Of a stretch of 64,000 nt of DNA, positions 1-13,972 are shown piece by piece. A program made the translations under genes and the position numbers. Source of the stretch: Gilliamella bombicola. GTDB lineage: Bacteria > Pseudomonadota > Gammaproteobacteria > Enterobacterales > Orbaceae. Numbering within the stretch: position 1 is the stretch's first letter; each line of letters starts with the position of its first letter. The notes beneath the pieces were generated by a model. That model was not told the DNA's origin, made no database searches, and saw nothing but the letters and a program-made list of their open reading frames with translations. The stretch is taken from positions 1 through 64,000 of the forward strand of contig NZ_FMAQ01000007.1 in NCBI RefSeq assembly GCF_900094945.1, given 5' to 3'.

Positions 1-159
1 TAATTCCCTGACTCGGACGTGGTCACTGTAGCTATTTTATCCACCCAAGGTCAAAACGTCCGAAACCACCGCACCCAATCCATCCTATTCACCAAAAAAA
101 AGGCCTGATTTTCCGCCAAAAATCGGTCAGAAAAGGTATTGATTTTATTAAAGTTTTTT
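1..159. repeat. Direct repeat copy A (partner at 499-663)
   Basis: This stretch matches 499-663 almost base for base, apart from a one-base difference near base 10 and small indels in the A-rich middle. Both copies contain a 7-bp inverted repeat, TCGGACG (13-19) with CGTCCGA (57-63), and a weaker hairpin around a CTGATTTT / AAATCGGTCAG pair. No reading frame runs through it. The left edge is cut by the window, so the full unit may extend further upstream. Confidence 0.9.
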
Positions 160-239
160 CGATGTTTTTTTTAACAAAAACCGCCTAACAAAAACACAAC
201 AACCCATCCCAAAAAAGATGGTTATGTTGTTTGTCTTAT

Positions 240-498
240 TCCGGCGTCAGAATGTGCCGACAACAGAGTGAGGTTAGCACGCCAAACAGGGATGTTTGAC
301 GAGGCTATGCTTCGCCGGGAGCGAATCATAGCCGGTGCGTTAAGACCGAGCGACGGCGGACAAATTTGTCTGGAACAAATTTGAACACCTGAGCATAGCG
401 AAGGTGGCCTCGTAGAGGCGAGTATCAGGATGATACGAGTAGCGTAGCCGTAGGCCACATTCTGCAGCCAAGCGCGGGATTGCTAAGGGAATTCGCTT
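240..498. repeat. Palindrome-rich non-coding module between the two direct repeats
   Basis: The segment is more GC-rich than its surroundings and carries several inverted repeats: an imperfect GGCTATG/CATAGCC hairpin near 302-333, a perfect 9-bp arm pair CAAATTTGT/ACAAATTTG at 361-383, GTATCA/TGATAC near 422-436, and GTGGCCT/AGGCCAC arms near 404-458. Short open frames here read through palindromes and have no recognisable product, so I treat the module as a structured intergenic repeat of unknown role. It could be a fragment of a dispersed element family. Confidence 0.6.
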
Positions 499-511
499 TA
501 ATTCCCTTAGC
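482..511. repeat. Perfect 12-bp stem-loop at the start of repeat copy B
   Basis: GCTAAGGGAATT (482-493) pairs perfectly with AATTCCCTTAGC (500-511) around a 6-base loop. The right arm is the first part of repeat copy B. The left arm is missing from copy A only because the window begins there. Confidence 0.85.
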
Positions 512-663
512 TCGGACGTGGTCACTGTAGCTATTTTATCCACCCAAGGTCAAAACGTCCGAAACCACCGCACCCAATCCATCCTATACACCAAAACAAA
601 AAAGGCCTGATTTTCCGCCCAAAAATCGGTCAGAAAAGGTACTGATTTTATTAAAGTTTTTTT
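499..663. repeat. Direct repeat copy B (partner at 1-159)
   Basis: This is the second copy of the about 160-bp repeat, offset by about 500 bases from copy A. It ends just before the gltD terminator. The sequence after the repeat differs between the copies, so 663 is the natural right boundary. Confidence 0.9.
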
Positions 664-701
664 GGGGTGATTTTTAACCAAAAACACCCCAAAACCCAAT
701 T

Positions 702-729
702 AAAAAGCCCGCTTATAACAAGCGGGCTT
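702..729 (-). terminator. Rho-independent terminator of gltBD
   Basis: There is a perfect 10-bp stem, AAGCCCGCTT (705-714) and AAGCGGGCTT (720-729), with a 5-base loop. On the minus strand it is followed by a run of T. It lies 43 bases past the gltD stop codon. Confidence 0.9.
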
Positions 730-771
730 ATACTAATATCTAATTTAATTTTAATTTAAACTAAACAACCT

Positions 772-6655
<5,884 letters not shown>

Positions 6656-7033
6656 ATCATTGCCTCTAGTTCATCGCTTTTATAATTTGAGAAAGTATAG
6701 GCATTAATCCCATATTGGCTATGAAATTAAAGAAAAATCGTATTTTGGTCAAATAAATATTACTTATAAGTCAATCTTTTAATAACTGTTATTGGCGTTA
6801 TTAATAAAGCTAATAATGGTAATTATTGCTATGATTTTTAATGGTTTTATAAGTCAATACTAGATTTTGGCAATTTTGGTGGATATTTGGGATATAAGTT
6901 CTTTTTCTTTTTTGTTAAAAAGTTTCATTAAAATGTTTATTTTAGTATAAAACATATTGCAAAATTCAATGGCTATTAGTGGTGGTTGTATACTGTTATA
7001 ATTTATTATCTGTGAATTTTTAATATCTCAATT
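6656..7033. promoter_or_regulatory. Divergent gltB / yhiN promoter region
   Basis: This 378-base AT-rich gap separates the divergent genes. An extended -10 (TGT then TATAAT, 6994-7002) faces yhiN. A TATACT on the minus strand (6694-6699) is a possible gltB -10 but lacks a good -35. I see no convincing sigma-54 or other regulator site and no gene. Confidence 0.4.
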
Positions 7034-8215
7034 ATGCAAACGAAAATTACAATTGTAGGCGCTGGCGCTGCAGGGCTTTTTTGTGCCGGCTTGCTAGGGC
7101 AAAAGGGCTATGATGTTACTGTGATTGATAATGGTAAAAAAGTAGGACGCAAAATTTTAATGTCTGGCGGAGGTAAATGTAATTTTACTAACTTGAATAT
7201 TGAGGCTAAGCACTATTTGTCCCAAAATCCGCATTTTTGTAAATCGGCATTAAAACGTTATACGCAGTGGGATTTTATTCATTTGGTTAATCAATATCAT
7301 ATCGCTTATCATGAAAAAGATCATGGGCAGTTGTTTTGTGATGATTCAGCTCAACAGATTGTGAATATGTTAGTTAAAGAGTGTCAAAAAGGTGGCGTGA
7401 GTTTTATGTTGCAAACGCAACTTAATGATATTGAATCTGATACTGAGAAATTTAAATTACATACTTCAAAAGGTTTAATTGAGAGTGATAAAGTTATTAT
7501 TGCAACAGGTGGATTATCTATGCCTGCGTTGGGTATGACGTCGGTAGGATATAAAATTGCCGAAAAATTTGATCTGCCGGTTGTTGCTGTAAAGGCTGGC
7601 TTAGTGCCTTTTACACTGCATAAACCCTTGTTAGAGGTGCTGTCAACGCTGTCTGGTATTTCGGTGCCGGTTGAAGTGTCGAACTCAAAAATTTGTTTTA
7701 AAGATAATCTGTTATTTACTCATCGGGGATTATCGGGTCCTGCCATTTTGCAAATTTCAAGCTATTGGCAAACTGGTGAAGCAATTAAGATTAATTTGTT
7801 ACCTGATAGACAATTCGAAACGGAATTTAAACCATTACTTGAAGCAAATCGCAATCAAAATATAAAAAATTGTTTAGCGCAGATTTTACCTAAAAGACTC
7901 ATTGAAGCATTAATACAATTAAATTTAGTGTCTGATTTAACAGTGAAGCAACTTACTCCTAAACAGCAACAAAATCTTTATGATATCTTGACGCAATGGT
8001 CCATTGTCCCTAATGGTACGGAAGGATATCGTACTGCCGAGGTAACATTAGGTGGGGTAGGTACTGATGCGTTATCATCAAAAACTATGGAGGCAAAAAA
8101 ACAGCCCAATCTTTATTTTATTGGCGAAGTCGTTGATGTGTCAGGTTGGCTAGGAGGGTATAATTTTCAATGGGCTTGGAGTAGTGCTTTCGCTTGTGCT
8201 CAAGCGTTTGATTGA
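7034..8215 (+). CDS. yhiN: HI0933/YhiN-family FAD-dependent oxidoreductase
   Basis: The product is a 393-residue flavoprotein of the HI0933 (YhiN) family. The N-terminal Rossmann motif VGAGAAGLFCAGLLG binds FAD. The family signature GRKILMSGGGKCNFTN follows at about residues 37-52. The C-terminal GGVGTDAL and GEVVDVSGWLGGYNFQWAWSS-type segment is also typical. The physiological substrate of the family is unknown. It is a single-gene unit, convergent with the sigma-54 activator at 8235 (19 bases between stop codons). Family identity is secure but its role in the cell is not. Confidence 0.93.
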   Translation: MQTKITIVGAGAAGLFCAGLLGQKGYDVTVIDNGKKVGRKILMSGGGKCNFTNLNIEAKHYLSQNPHFCKSALKRYTQWDFIHLVNQYHIAYHEKDHGQLFCDDSAQQIVNMLVKECQKGGVSFMLQTQLNDIESDTEKFKLHTSKGLIESDKVIIATGGLSMPALGMTSVGYKIAEKFDLPVVAVKAGLVPFTLHKPLLEVLSTLSGISVPVEVSNSKICFKDNLLFTHRGLSGPAILQISSYWQTGEAIKINLLPDRQFETEFKPLLEANRNQNIKNCLAQILPKRLIEALIQLNLVSDLTVKQLTPKQQQNLYDILTQWSIVPNGTEGYRTAEVTLGGVGTDALSSKTMEAKKQPNLYFIGEVVDVSGWLGGYNFQWAWSSAFACAQAFD

Positions 8216-8225
8216 TTGTTTTGGG

Positions 8226-8242
8226 GTGATTAGATTAATCAC
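8226..8242. terminator. Hairpin between convergent yhiN and sigma-54 activator genes
   Basis: GTGATTA (8226-8232) pairs perfectly with TAATCAC (8236-8242), flanked by GGGG and CCCCC. It overlaps the stop of the minus-strand gene. It lacks a clear T-run, so termination is only suggested by position. Confidence 0.35.
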
Positions 8243-9671
8243 TAATTACCCCCATTTGAATATGATATTTTTTGACTTTATATTGTAAAGTTGTGCGTGA
8301 AATATTTAATATTTTTGCCGCTGTGATAATTTTACCATTGGCTTGGTTTAAGGCATCAATGATAAGTTGTCGTTCATAGTTTTCTACTTGTTGGGTTAAG
8401 TTGTTTCCATTTGGTGATGTGTTTTGTGCTATTTTGTCTGGTTTACTGCTGTTCTCGTCCTGATAAAATGAACTATTGAGGTCAAATAGCTCGTCATCAA
8501 GTGTGATATGCTGTAATTCACCGGGTTCGCTTTGTAATACCATACTTCTGACTATTGCATTTTCAAGCATCCGGACATTGCCAGGCCAAGGAGCTGATAT
8601 TAATTGTTGTAGTGCATGTTCACTAATACCGCTGATGATGATATTTATATCGTTTTTATGTTTATCAATAAAATAGCGCGCTAAAACAGGGATGTCTTCT
8701 GTTCTGTCGCGTAAAGCTGGGAGCTTTATTAAACCAACGTTTAATCGATAAAACAGGTCGTTTCTCATTTTTCCTGTTTTTAGTAATTCTGCTGGTGATT
8801 CGTTCATCGCTGCAACAATACGAACATCAGAATACATTTCTTTATTACCACCTAGTGGCCAATAGGTTTTTTCCTGTAAGAATCGTAATAATTTGCTTTG
8901 CATATCTAAAGGCATGGCGTTTAATTCATCAAGAAATAATGTACCACCATTGGCAAGTTCTAAATAACCTTGTCGAGTTTCTGCACCCGTGAATGCGCCT
9001 TTTACTGTACCGAATAATGTGCTCTCAATTAGTGTCGTCGGCAATGCGCTACAATTAAGGGATATGAAGGGTTTTTGTCGGCGTTGACTTGTTTGGTGTA
9101 TTAAACGGGCAAATAGCTCTTTACCTGTACCTGTTTCACCAACAATTAATACAGGAACATCATTTGCACCTAACACATTGGTTTGATCGATAACCTGTTG
9201 CATTTTTTGAGAAACAAAAACGATTTCGGGTAATGGCTGTTCTTTGTTTTGGTATAACTTGCTATTTAGGGTAAATACTTGGTCTTGTAATTGCCTTACA
9301 GTAGATAAATTTCGTCCTATTTCTATTGAGCCAATAATTTCTTTATTTGTGTTATAAAGTGGCACAGTTGTGTGCATGTAGTCAACAAGCTTGCCGACAT
9401 GATTGTAATAGCTTTGGTAATTATCTTGATATTCTTTGCCTTGTTGTAGAGCTTGCAGCATGGTGCTGTCTTCTTTTCTCATCTTTGGATAAACTTTAAG
9501 TATGGGTTTACCAATAGCTTGTTCCATCGGATAACCATCTAGTTCTGCACTTTCTTGATTATAATAAATATATTTTCCTTCCTTATTGATAATGGCTATT
9601 GGTTGATGGATTAGATCAAAAAAATGTTTAAATATATCTAGCGATTGTAATAATTCAGGATCGATTGTCAT
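8235..9671 (-). CDS. Sigma-54-dependent transcriptional activator with N-terminal PAS domain
   Basis: This is a 478-residue bacterial enhancer-binding protein. A PAS sensor occupies about residues 10-130. The AAA+ domain has Walker A GETGTGK (178-184), the sigma-54 contact loop GAFTGA (225-230) and Walker B GTLFLDE (about 243-249). The Fis-type helix-turn-helix is at the C-terminus (KIITAAKILNISRTTLQYK, about 440-470). There is no receiver domain, so a ligand or redox signal sensed by PAS is more likely than phosphorylation. It is divergent from the decarboxylase cluster at 9931, whose promoter is a -24/-12 site, which makes that cluster its obvious target. The layout parallels Salmonella STM2361-STM2360. 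The N-terminal domain recalls RocR-type regulators of arginine/ornithine use. Confidence 0.9.
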   Translation of the reverse strand: MTIDPELLQSLDIFKHFFDLIHQPIAIINKEGKYIYYNQESAELDGYPMEQAIGKPILKVYPKMRKEDSTMLQALQQGKEYQDNYQSYYNHVGKLVDYMHTTVPLYNTNKEIIGSIEIGRNLSTVRQLQDQVFTLNSKLYQNKEQPLPEIVFVSQKMQQVIDQTNVLGANDVPVLIVGETGTGKELFARLIHQTSQRRQKPFISLNCSALPTTLIESTLFGTVKGAFTGAETRQGYLELANGGTLFLDELNAMPLDMQSKLLRFLQEKTYWPLGGNKEMYSDVRIVAAMNESPAELLKTGKMRNDLFYRLNVGLIKLPALRDRTEDIPVLARYFIDKHKNDINIIISGISEHALQQLISAPWPGNVRMLENAIVRSMVLQSEPGELQHITLDDELFDLNSSFYQDENSSKPDKIAQNTSPNGNNLTQQVENYERQLIIDALNQANGKIITAAKILNISRTTLQYKVKKYHIQMGVISD

Positions 9672-9750
9672 GATATTAGTGCCCTTTAATTTTGAATTAT
9701 TTTTTAGATCTTGCTTAGGTTAATTTAAATCCTTTTCAACTCTCACTGGA

Positions 9751-9809
9751 ATGACGGATTTTTGTCATAAAGATATATTTTACACTATATGACTAATTTT
9801 GTTTATGAC
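9751..9809. promoter_or_regulatory. Candidate upstream activator sites for the sigma-54 activator
   Basis: An 18-bp palindrome with ATGAC (9751-9755) and GTCAT (9764-9768) is followed by two more ATGAC half-sites at 9789-9793 and 9805-9809. They lie roughly 40-100 bases upstream of the -24 element, where enhancer-binding proteins usually bind. The assignment rests on position and symmetry only. Confidence 0.45.
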
Positions 9810-9847
9810 GATTGTTTTTTAAGTTAATGATTATTATTGTTTTTTAT

Positions 9848-9864
9848 TTGGCATACTGATTGCA
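9848..9864 (+). promoter_or_regulatory. Sigma-54 (-24/-12) promoter of the decarboxylase operon
   Basis: TTGGCATACTGATTGCA matches the TGGCAC-N5-TTGCA consensus with one mismatch. The invariant GG (9850-9851) and GC (9862-9863) have the required spacing. Transcription would start near 9875, about 55 bases before the decarboxylase ATG. Confidence 0.88.
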
Positions 9865-9930
9865 TTACAGGTGAGAAGCCATTTTTCTTATTCATTATGT
9901 TCTTTTATGTATTAATTAACTGGAGGTCAT

Positions 9931-11328
9931 ATGTCTGACTCAATTATGTCAAATTATAACAAAATACGTACAGATCTTGTAACTAAAGATCGTCGTTTTA
10001 GTGCTGAAAGTGGCAAACTATGTTTTGATGGTATTAATTTAGAAAAGTTAGCCGAAAAATATCCAACCCCTTTTTATGTGTTTTCTGAAAAGGAAATTGA
10101 TCGTAATGTGCAAGAAATCAAAAATGCATTTAAAGCGCATCCAAACACAAAAATTTTCTATGCGTCAAAAACCTGTTCTGTAATGGGCGTGCTTAAAGCG
10201 ATTAAAGATGCCGGTATTTACGCAGAAGCCAACTCAATGTTTGAAGTGCGTAAATGTTTAGAAATCGGTTTTCCTGGTAGCCAAATTGTTTTCAATGGTG
10301 TTGTTAAAAAACCTGTGGATTTAGAATTTGCTATCCAAAATGATCTTTATATTATCAACGTAGATAGTTTATATGAACTTGATATTATTGATGAAATATC
10401 AAAACGTTTGAAAAAAGTAGCAAATGTTTGTGTGCGTGTTGAGCCAAATGTTCCATCAGCAACTCACGCAGAATTGGTAACGGCTTATCATGCTAAATCA
10501 GGTATTGATTTAGAACAAGCAGAAGAGACATGTCGTCGTATTTTGGCAATGCCATATGTTCATTTACGTGGTTTACATATGCATGTTGGTGATCAGGTGC
10601 CTGAAGCAGAGCCTTTTGCTAAAGCAACGAAGGTTTTAGTTGATGAATCACGTCGTTTAGAAGAAGTGCTTGGTATTAAATTTGATTTAATCAATGTAGG
10701 TGGGGGAATTCCTGTTCCATATAAATATGACGAAGAAAATGGTAATCCATTAGAAGATAATATGTATGCAGGTATTACCGCACAAGATTTTGCTGATGCT
10801 GTTATTAATGAAGTGCACAAGTGGCGCACTGATGTTGAAATCTGTATTGAGCCAGGTCGTAAAGTAACAAGCTCTGCTGGTGTTCTTGTAACTGAAGTTG
10901 CCTGCGAAAAACGTAAAACTAATTACGATTTAGACGGTAATATTGAAGAACATGTTGAATGGAAATTTGTTGATGCGGGTTATAGTGTTTTATCCGATAG
11001 CCAACATTTTGATTGGTTCTTCTATGTTTATAATGCCTCTAAAATTAATGAAACACATGATGAATACATTAAATTGGCAGGTCCTTTATGTGATGGGGGG
11101 GACTACTTCCATGTCGGTGTTAAAGGTGAAGAATTCTTAATGCCAAAAGATACTCAAATCGGCGATATTGTTGCTTTCCTTGATGCTGGTGCTTATACCA
11201 TCGAAAGCCAAACTGTTTATAACAATCGTCCTCGTACCTCTGTTGTAATGATAGATAAAGAGGGTAAAGATCGATTGATTCGCCGCGAGGACACTTACGA
11301 AGATATGGTTGGGTACGACATATATTAA
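9931..11328 (+). CDS. dokD: Fold-III PLP-dependent decarboxylase, probable D-ornithine/D-lysine decarboxylase
   Basis: This is a 465-residue alanine-racemase-fold decarboxylase (LysA/ODC superfamily). Visible elements are the PLP lysine in YASKTCS (Lys80), GLHMHVG (214-220), the phosphate-binding GGG (257-259), EPGR (307-310) and GPLCDGGD (384-391, with the Cys-Asp active-site pair from the partner subunit). It differs from housekeeping diaminopimelate decarboxylase in having a longer N-terminus and the ASKTCS context. Size, the adjacent racemase, two APC carriers and a divergent sigma-54 activator match the Salmonella locus whose STM2360 product is a D-ornithine/D-lysine decarboxylase. The ATG at 9931 follows GGAGGT closely. 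Substrate is inferred; meso-DAP or an L-amino acid remains possible. Confidence 0.75.
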   Translation: MSDSIMSNYNKIRTDLVTKDRRFSAESGKLCFDGINLEKLAEKYPTPFYVFSEKEIDRNVQEIKNAFKAHPNTKIFYASKTCSVMGVLKAIKDAGIYAEANSMFEVRKCLEIGFPGSQIVFNGVVKKPVDLEFAIQNDLYIINVDSLYELDIIDEISKRLKKVANVCVRVEPNVPSATHAELVTAYHAKSGIDLEQAEETCRRILAMPYVHLRGLHMHVGDQVPEAEPFAKATKVLVDESRRLEEVLGIKFDLINVGGGIPVPYKYDEENGNPLEDNMYAGITAQDFADAVINEVHKWRTDVEICIEPGRKVTSSAGVLVTEVACEKRKTNYDLDGNIEEHVEWKFVDAGYSVLSDSQHFDWFFYVYNASKINETHDEYIKLAGPLCDGGDYFHVGVKGEEFLMPKDTQIGDIVAFLDAGAYTIESQTVYNNRPRTSVVMIDKEGKDRLIRREDTYEDMVGYDIY

Positions 11329-11333
11329 TCATC

Positions 11334-11364
11334 AATATCTGGGGCATTTTATGCTCCAGATATT
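11334..11364 (+). promoter_or_regulatory. Long intercistronic stem-loop after the decarboxylase
   Basis: AATATCTGG (11334-11342) pairs with CCAGATATT (11356-11364), with additional GC pairs inside and an AT-rich loop. No T-run follows, so it is more likely an mRNA-stabilising or processing stem than a terminator. It could raise decarboxylase message over carrier message. Confidence 0.55.
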
Positions 11365-11380
11365 ATAAAGTGAGGTTATT

Positions 11381-12787
11381 ATGAGTGATTCTAAAGATTC
11401 AAGTTTGCTAGGTATTAAAGACATTGTGTTTATGAATGTCATTGCAATACTGAGTTTACGCCAAATTCCGAATGTTGCTCCATATGGCGCATCAGCAATG
11501 GTACTTTGGTTACTTGCCGCATTTTGTTTATTCTTTCCATTAGCAATGGTGTGTGGTGAACTTTCAACCGGCTGGCCAAAAGATGGTGGGATTTTTGTGT
11601 GGGTAAAAGAAGCATTTGGTAAACGTATCGGTTGGATTGTTGTTGTTTGTTTTTTGTTTTCTTGTGTGCTTTTCTTCCCGTTAATGTTGCAATTTGGTTT
11701 TACTGCAATAGGGTATATGTTTAGTGCTGATTTAGCTCAAAACCAAGTATTTATTGGTGTCGGTTCTATGGTTGTATTTTGGATTTTGACACTAATGAAT
11801 ATTAGGGGAATGCAATGGACTAAAATTATCAATAGTGTTAGTGCATGGCTTGGTGTATTTATTCCTGCTGCTATTCTTATTGTTTTAGCTATTGTATGGT
11901 TGTTAATGGGTCATCCAATGGCAACGAGCTATAGCCATGTTAGTGATTGGATTCCTGATTTAAGCAGTTGGGATACTATCGTATTTTTATCTAGCATGAT
12001 GTTTGCGTTCGCAGGTCTTGAAGTGGCACCAATGATTGCTGGGCGGACTCGTGATCCTCAGCGTGATTTTCCAAAAGCGATGTTGGTTTCAGCTGTTGTC
12101 ATTGTTGGTATTTATATGGTGGGTTCATGGGCAATTAATACGTTGTTACCTGCAGAAGATACCGATATTGTTGCGGGTGTTATGCAGGCGATGGAAGCTG
12201 CTGCCAATGAATTACATATGCCTTGGTTATTACCTGTTATGGCAATTTGTTTATTCTTTGGTGCATTAGGACAAATTAACTCGTGGTTAGTAGGCCCTAT
12301 TTATATGTTACAAGAAGCATCAAAAGAAGATAATTTACTTGGTGAACGTATCGGTCGTTTACACCCAGTATATAAAACCCCTGCTTTTGCTTTAATTATT
12401 CAAGCAATTATTGTGACTGTGCTTTGTTTTTCAACGTTTGTGTCACCAAGTATTGCTGCGGCATATTGGATGTTAACAGCACTTACAACAATTTGTTATT
12501 TTATTCCGTATTTGGTGATGTTTATTGCGTATTATCGTTTACGCTTTACTCAACCTGATGTACCGCGTAGCTTTAAAATTCCAGGTAAGGTTATGCCAAT
12601 TGTTTTACCTGCATTAGGGTTTTTATCAACGCTATTTGCTGTAATTTTGGTCTTTATTCCACCAGCCCAAATTGATATGGGGGGATATGTTGAGTATATT
12701 GCCAAAATAGTGGGTGGTGCTGTGCTTGCTATTGGTTTAGCTGAGTGGATTTATTATCGAGCACAAAAGCGTAACCGTTTGCAGTAG
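11381..12787 (+). CDS. APC-family amino acid carrier, probable antiporter partner of the decarboxylase
   Basis: The product is a 468-residue integral membrane protein with about twelve hydrophobic segments and the N-terminal APC features NVAPYGASAMVLWLLAAF and GELSTGWPKDGGIFVWVKEAFG. The latter resemble the glutamate:GABA and cadaverine/agmatine antiporter branch. It starts 52 bases after the decarboxylase with TGAGGT before the ATG. Decarboxylases of this kind are commonly paired with a precursor/product exchanger, and that is the inferred job: amino acid in, diamine out. It corresponds in position to Salmonella STM2359. Substrate specificity cannot be read from the sequence. Confidence 0.82.
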   Translation: MSDSKDSSLLGIKDIVFMNVIAILSLRQIPNVAPYGASAMVLWLLAAFCLFFPLAMVCGELSTGWPKDGGIFVWVKEAFGKRIGWIVVVCFLFSCVLFFPLMLQFGFTAIGYMFSADLAQNQVFIGVGSMVVFWILTLMNIRGMQWTKIINSVSAWLGVFIPAAILIVLAIVWLLMGHPMATSYSHVSDWIPDLSSWDTIVFLSSMMFAFAGLEVAPMIAGRTRDPQRDFPKAMLVSAVVIVGIYMVGSWAINTLLPAEDTDIVAGVMQAMEAAANELHMPWLLPVMAICLFFGALGQINSWLVGPIYMLQEASKEDNLLGERIGRLHPVYKTPAFALIIQAIIVTVLCFSTFVSPSIAAAYWMLTALTTICYFIPYLVMFIAYYRLRFTQPDVPRSFKIPGKVMPIVLPALGFLSTLFAVILVFIPPAQIDMGGYVEYIAKIVGGAVLAIGLAEWIYYRAQKRNRLQ

Positions 12788-12812
12788 TAACAATATATAG
12801 AGGAGTAAGTAT

Positions 12813-13919
12813 ATGTACAAACCTATATTAGAAATTGATTTGCGCAAATTAAGAAATAATGCTCGTGTTGAAAAAGAGTTATTAGCTAAACACGGCATTG
12901 AAGTGATGGCTGTTAATAAAGTTTTTGATGGCTGCATAGAAACCGCCAAAGCTGTACTTGACGGAGGTATTGATGTGATTGCCGAGTCAAGAACTTACAA
13001 TTTAAAAAAATTGAAAGAAGCTTTAAATTGTAAAACATGCTTATTGCGTAGTCCTTGTTTAAGTGAAATTAGTGATGTGGTTAAATATGCTGATATTAGC
13101 CTAAATAGCGAAAAGCAAGTTATTCAAGCACTTTCTGATGAAGCAGTTAAGCAACAAAAAGTTCATCAAGTTTTATTGATGGTAGATATGGGGGATTTAC
13201 GAGAAGGTATTTGGTTTGAACATATTGATGAAATTATTGATATGGTTAAATTAATTCTTTCTTTACCGGGTGTTGAGCTCTATGGGCTTGGCACCAATTT
13301 TAACTGCTATGGTACCGTTTTACCAACAGTAAAAAATGGAGTAGACTTTTTACATATTGCGCGTAAAGTAGAAGAGTCTTGTAATATTAAAATTAAATAT
13401 TTATCGGCAGGTAATTGTACAAGCTACCATCTATTAGATAAAGGTATTTGGCCTGAAGGGTTGAATCACTTAAGAATAGGTGGATTGCATGAGTTTGGTA
13501 TTGAGTATGTAGATATGAAATATCTGGATGAATTTCACCATTCAAACAAACCTGTTGATAAAGCGTGTAGTAATTTGTATAAATTATATGCGCAAGTTAT
13601 TGAAGTTAATCGCAAGCCAACGGTTCCTGTTGGTGAGTTAGGTGTAGATGCATTTTTAAACAGTAAAACGTTTGTTGATAACGGTACACGCAAACGAGCA
13701 CTTCTTGCGTTTGGACGGCAAGATGTACCAGCGGAAAGCTGTGTGCCTATCAATGATAAGATTACTGTTTTAGGGCAAACGAGTGATCATACTATTGTTG
13801 ATATCGAAGATGTTTCTGAAACATTACATGTCGGTGATGTGATCGGCTTTGAACTTGATTACACAGCCTTACTTATGGCTTGCCAAACAAATGGTGTAGA
13901 AAAACGGTTTATTTATTAA
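12813..13919 (+). CDS. Alanine/ornithine racemase family PLP enzyme
   Basis: This is a 368-residue protein of the alanine-racemase fold, in the branch that contains clostridial ornithine racemase. The PLP lysine is in MAVNKVFDG (Lys36). NSEKQV, MVDMGDLREGIW and GLGTNFNCYG mark the barrel strands, and LRIGGLHEFG lies near the phosphate site. It lies 25 bases after the carrier with an AGAGGAG ribosome site. Beside a likely D-amino-acid decarboxylase it would interconvert the L- and D-forms of the substrate. This matches STM2358 in position. Alanine itself is less likely because the gene sits in a catabolic operon. Confidence 0.82.
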   Translation: MYKPILEIDLRKLRNNARVEKELLAKHGIEVMAVNKVFDGCIETAKAVLDGGIDVIAESRTYNLKKLKEALNCKTCLLRSPCLSEISDVVKYADISLNSEKQVIQALSDEAVKQQKVHQVLLMVDMGDLREGIWFEHIDEIIDMVKLILSLPGVELYGLGTNFNCYGTVLPTVKNGVDFLHIARKVEESCNIKIKYLSAGNCTSYHLLDKGIWPEGLNHLRIGGLHEFGIEYVDMKYLDEFHHSNKPVDKACSNLYKLYAQVIEVNRKPTVPVGELGVDAFLNSKTFVDNGTRKRALLAFGRQDVPAESCVPINDKITVLGQTSDHTIVDIEDVSETLHVGDVIGFELDYTALLMACQTNGVEKRFIY

Positions 13920-13928
13920 TTGTGTTAG

Positions 13929-13951
13929 CTGCTGGGCAACCAGCAGTTTTT
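13929..13951 (+). terminator. Intrinsic terminator inside the decarboxylase cluster
   Basis: CTGCTGG (13929-13935) and CCAGCAG (13940-13946) form a 7-bp GC-rich stem with a GCAA tetraloop, followed by TTTTT. It stands between the racemase and the second permease, so the operon probably has a major end here with read-through to the permease. Confidence 0.85.
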
Positions 13952-13972
13952 ATTGATTATTAGGCGGTTTAC

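Noticed and set aside
222..543. Short minus-strand frames of 67-78 codons across the palindromic module
   Set aside because: They overlap each other, follow hairpin arms and have no domain or ribosome site; the DNA is better explained as a structured repeat.
6656..7033. Search for a sigma-54 site at gltB
   Set aside because: No TGGC-N-TGC pair with correct spacing on the minus strand; gltBD is not placed in the sigma-54 set.
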